Positions 62,370 to 64,000 of a DNA stretch of 64,000 nt are shown one piece after another. Below the pieces are notes generated by a model. It did not search any database. It was not told the origin of the DNA and saw only the letters and a list, made by a program, of their open reading frames with translations. The stretch's first letter is position 1, and each line of letters opens with the position of its first letter. Source of the stretch: an uncultured Barnesiella sp. (lineage in GTDB: Bacteria; Bacteroidota; Bacteroidia; Bacteroidales; Barnesiellaceae); NCBI GenBank assembly GCA_944320995.1, contig CALUJQ010000002.1, positions 1-64,000 of the forward strand. Reading direction: 5' to 3'. Position numbers and translations under genes: made by a program.

Positions 62370-62840
62370 TCAAATGGAAATGTCGATAATTTCGAACGAC
62401 ATCATTCCCGAGGGAACTTGAATCTCGGCTATATCGCCCACTTTCTTGCCCAGCAGACCTTTGGCGATAGGCGTCGTTGCCGATATTTTGCCTTCGCGCA
62501 GATTGGCTTCCGACTCCGAAACAATGGTGTAGGTCATTACTGCGCCATTCTTTACGTTTTTAATTTTTACCGTGTTCAATATCTGAACCGTATGGGTATT
62601 CAACTTGCTCTCGTCGATGAAACGGGCATTTGCCACCAGATCTTTCAACTGCGAGATTTTCATTTCGAGCATGCCTTGCGCCTCTTTGGCTGCATCATAC
62701 TCGGCGTTCTCCGAGAGGTCACCTTTATCACGGGCTTCACCGATGGCACGAGATATTTCGGGACGCTTCACATTTTCGAGATAAGCGATCTCATCCATCA
62801 ATTTCTTATAACCTTCCTCGGTCATGTAGGTAATTGCCAT
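62370..62840 (-). CDS. greA: Transcription elongation factor GreA
   Basis: GreA enters the RNA polymerase secondary channel and stimulates cleavage of backtracked transcripts. The 156-residue protein has the N-terminal coiled coil (about 5-75) with the acidic tip ARDKGDLSENAEYDAAKEAQG and a C-terminal FKBP-like domain (about 80-156, ATPIAKGLLGKKVGDIAEIQVPSG). AGGAGA lies 7 bp before the ATG. It has its own near-ideal promoter (62938-62968), with a terminator-like hairpin in the leader, and two terminators downstream. Confidence 0.96.
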   Translation of the reverse strand: MAITYMTEEGYKKLMDEIAYLENVKRPEISRAIGEARDKGDLSENAEYDAAKEAQGMLEMKISQLKDLVANARFIDESKLNTHTVQILNTVKIKNVKNGAVMTYTIVSESEANLREGKISATTPIAKGLLGKKVGDIAEIQVPSGMMSFEIIDISI

Positions 62841-62884
62841 AATTTTTCTCCTATAGTGTTTATAAATTATTATTCCTTATTAAA

Positions 62885-62913
62885 CAAAAAAGAAATCCCG
62901 CCGTTAGCCGGGA
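62885..62913 (-). terminator. Terminator-like hairpin in the greA leader
   Basis: TCCCG (62896-62900) pairs with CGGGA (62909-62913) with an 8-nt loop, and the minus strand continues TTTCTTTTTT. It lies about 18-46 nt after the predicted greA transcription start, so it could attenuate greA or release a short leader RNA. It could also end the upstream gene. Confidence 0.6.
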
Positions 62914-62937
62914 CTCCTTTTTGCGATTTCACTGTGA

Positions 62938-62968
62938 CAAAGATACGCTATTTTTTTGATCTTCCAAA
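62938..62968 (-). promoter_or_regulatory. Promoter of greA
   Basis: On the minus strand TTTG (62968-62965) and TATCTTTG (62945-62938) are separated by 19 bp. Transcription would start near 62931. Confidence 0.65.
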
Positions 62969-63018
62969 AAAAAACAGCGAGAATCGTCCAAATGTTTAAT
63001 TTTAGTGTTTTTTACCGC

Positions 63019-64000
63019 TCAAAAACGAGCTTGTACAGCCTGCTCTATTCCATCAGCTTTTTCTATGCGCTTCACGATACCGTCATTCTTATCGACCACA
63101 AAACAAGTCGGCAACTGGGTCACGTTGTACATGGAGGCATTGGGCGAATAGACACTTTGCGGGTCACGCACACAAACCCACGGCAGATTGTCGGCCGCCA
63201 CTTTCCATGCCTGTTCATCGGCATCGAGAGAGACTTGATATATCTCCAATCCTTTGGCATGATATTTTTTATAGAGTTCGGCCAACTTCATATTATACGA
63301 AGGCGAATAGTCGGTTTGATAGGCCGTAAAATCCAAAAGGACCACCTTGTTGGCAGCAACCAAATCGGACAAGGATTGTTTCCTGCCCCGTAAATCATAC
63401 AGTTCTATATTCAAGAAAGATGTCGTTTCGGCCTCAATTTGAGGGAGTTCCTGCCGAGTTGCACGCTCAGCGGCAATAGCAGCCAGCGTCATGTCATTCA
63501 ACTGTTTGGAACGAGGCGACTCGGGATAAATCGCATTGAAACTCGTCGCCACGGCAGCAATTAACCGGCGATCACCGGCATCGTAAGGGTCAAAAATTTT
63601 GGCTCCGTTTATCTCTTGGAAAACGACATAATAGGCAGCTGCCGATGAAGGGTTTTCCAATACCAAATCGAGCATCTTCTTTTTATACTCGGCCAAGTTC
63701 TCGATAGCTTGCGTTCTCAGCTCCTCGACTTGACCGCTATTCGAAGCCATAGCCCGGTTCAGTTCATTGATACGGTTTTTCAATCGGGCACTCTCTTCGC
63801 TCACAATGCGCATCTTGATACATTCGTCGGACCCTGTGAGTTCATAGTCGTGAGAGAAATCGGTGGCATTAGCCGTAAATTTCAATGTCTCGGTCGAGTC
63901 GATGGCAAAATGGACAACCGCCCCGTTCAATCGCAATTGATAAAATTCGGGGTATTGCGGAGCCTTCTGCTTAAACTTGAATGTGCCTTTGTTATCCAGC
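63019..64000 (-). CDS. DUF4369/thioredoxin-like protein, partial, without CxxC
   Basis: The open frame continues past base 64000, so the N-terminus is missing; an apparent start at 63936 is only a TTG inside the frame. The visible part has the end of a DUF4369-like beta domain (GTFKFKQKAPQYPEFYQLRLNG), a helical middle and an AhpC/TSA-thioredoxin-like domain (about the last 135 residues). The redox site, usually FWASWCxxC, reads LDFTAYQTDYSPSYN, with no cysteine. The cis-Pro region QLPTCFVVDKND is kept. It may be a structural or binding relative of the Bacteroidota thiol-disulfide proteins. Confidence 0.8.
   Translation of the reverse strand, partial: LDNKGTFKFKQKAPQYPEFYQLRLNGAVVHFAIDSTETLKFTANATDFSHDYELTGSDECIKMRIVSEESARLKNRINELNRAMASNSGQVEELRTQAIENLAEYKKKMLDLVLENPSSAAAYYVVFQEINGAKIFDPYDAGDRRLIAAVATSFNAIYPESPRSKQLNDMTLAAIAAERATRQELPQIEAETTSFLNIELYDLRGRKQSLSDLVAANKVVLLDFTAYQTDYSPSYNMKLAELYKKYHAKGLEIYQVSLDADEQAWKVAADNLPWVCVRDPQSVYSPNASMYNVTQLPTCFVVDKNDGIVKRIEKADGIEQAVQARF

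Overview
The window looks like a chromosomal segment of a gut-type member of the Bacteroidales (Bacteroidota). Direct evidence is two SusC/SusD pairs each with its own ECF sigma factor and FecR anti-sigma factor, C-terminal sorting domains of the type IX secretion system (T9SS), and repeated TAnnTTTG (-7) promoter boxes, several with a TTTG/TTG element 19-20 bp upstream. Genus cannot be fixed from this sequence; a Barnesiellaceae- or Porphyromonadaceae-like organism is my guess. No insertion sequence, prophage, CRISPR array or rRNA was seen. One tRNA (anticodon CAT) is present.

Region 1 (1-11830) is core housekeeping. ribH and a membrane-anchored TPR gene run left and diverge from recF, a DUF721 gene, a thioesterase, a single-domain SIS sugar-phosphate isomerase, a PfkB kinase, a phosphatase-like lipoprotein whose active-site Arg is Tyr, a DEAD-box helicase, a Fic protein with an altered motif, and the threonine-to-glycine pair tdh-kbl.

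Region 2 (12003-25153, minus strand) is the first glycan-utilisation-type locus (PUL A). It reads sigma, FecR, SusC with STN domain, SusD, an EEP-fold protein lacking a metal/catalytic motif, an SGNH esterase, an intact EEP-fold phosphodiesterase, a T9SS-exported beta-propeller/Ig protein and a Gfo/Idh/MocA oxidoreductase, and ends at a strong terminator. A WG-repeat lipoprotein (25244-25846) with its own near-ideal promoter separates it from PUL B.

Region 3 (26037-44221, minus strand) is PUL B: sigma, FecR, SusC with STN, SusD, a purple-acid-phosphatase-like enzyme, a GH20 beta-hexosaminidase, a 1436-residue T9SS beta-propeller/Ig protein that looks like a doubled version of the PUL A one, a calcineurin-like phosphoesterase and a GH110-type alpha-galactosidase. 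GH20 plus GH110 suggests host glycans (mucin or blood-group-B/alpha-Gal structures). The phosphatases suggest a phosphate-bearing ligand. Both points are inference.

Region 4 (44647-57010) is core again: tRNA, HAD hydrolase, ribF, a methyltransferase-like gene, a YfhO membrane protein, an OmpA-like/TPR lipoprotein, xerD, then aroQ-pyk-O-methyltransferase-rbfA-FtsX-like permease in one direction. The aroQ leader can be drawn as a closed structured RNA.

Region 5 (57011-64000) holds a 357-bp non-coding stretch, then two T9SS-sorted genes. A beta-helix protein is followed by a sialate O-acetylesterase fused to a second copy of the same beta-helix module. After these come a HIT protein, greA with a promoter-plus-hairpin leader, and the 3' part of a DUF4369/thioredoxin-like gene that runs off the window and lacks the CxxC cysteines.
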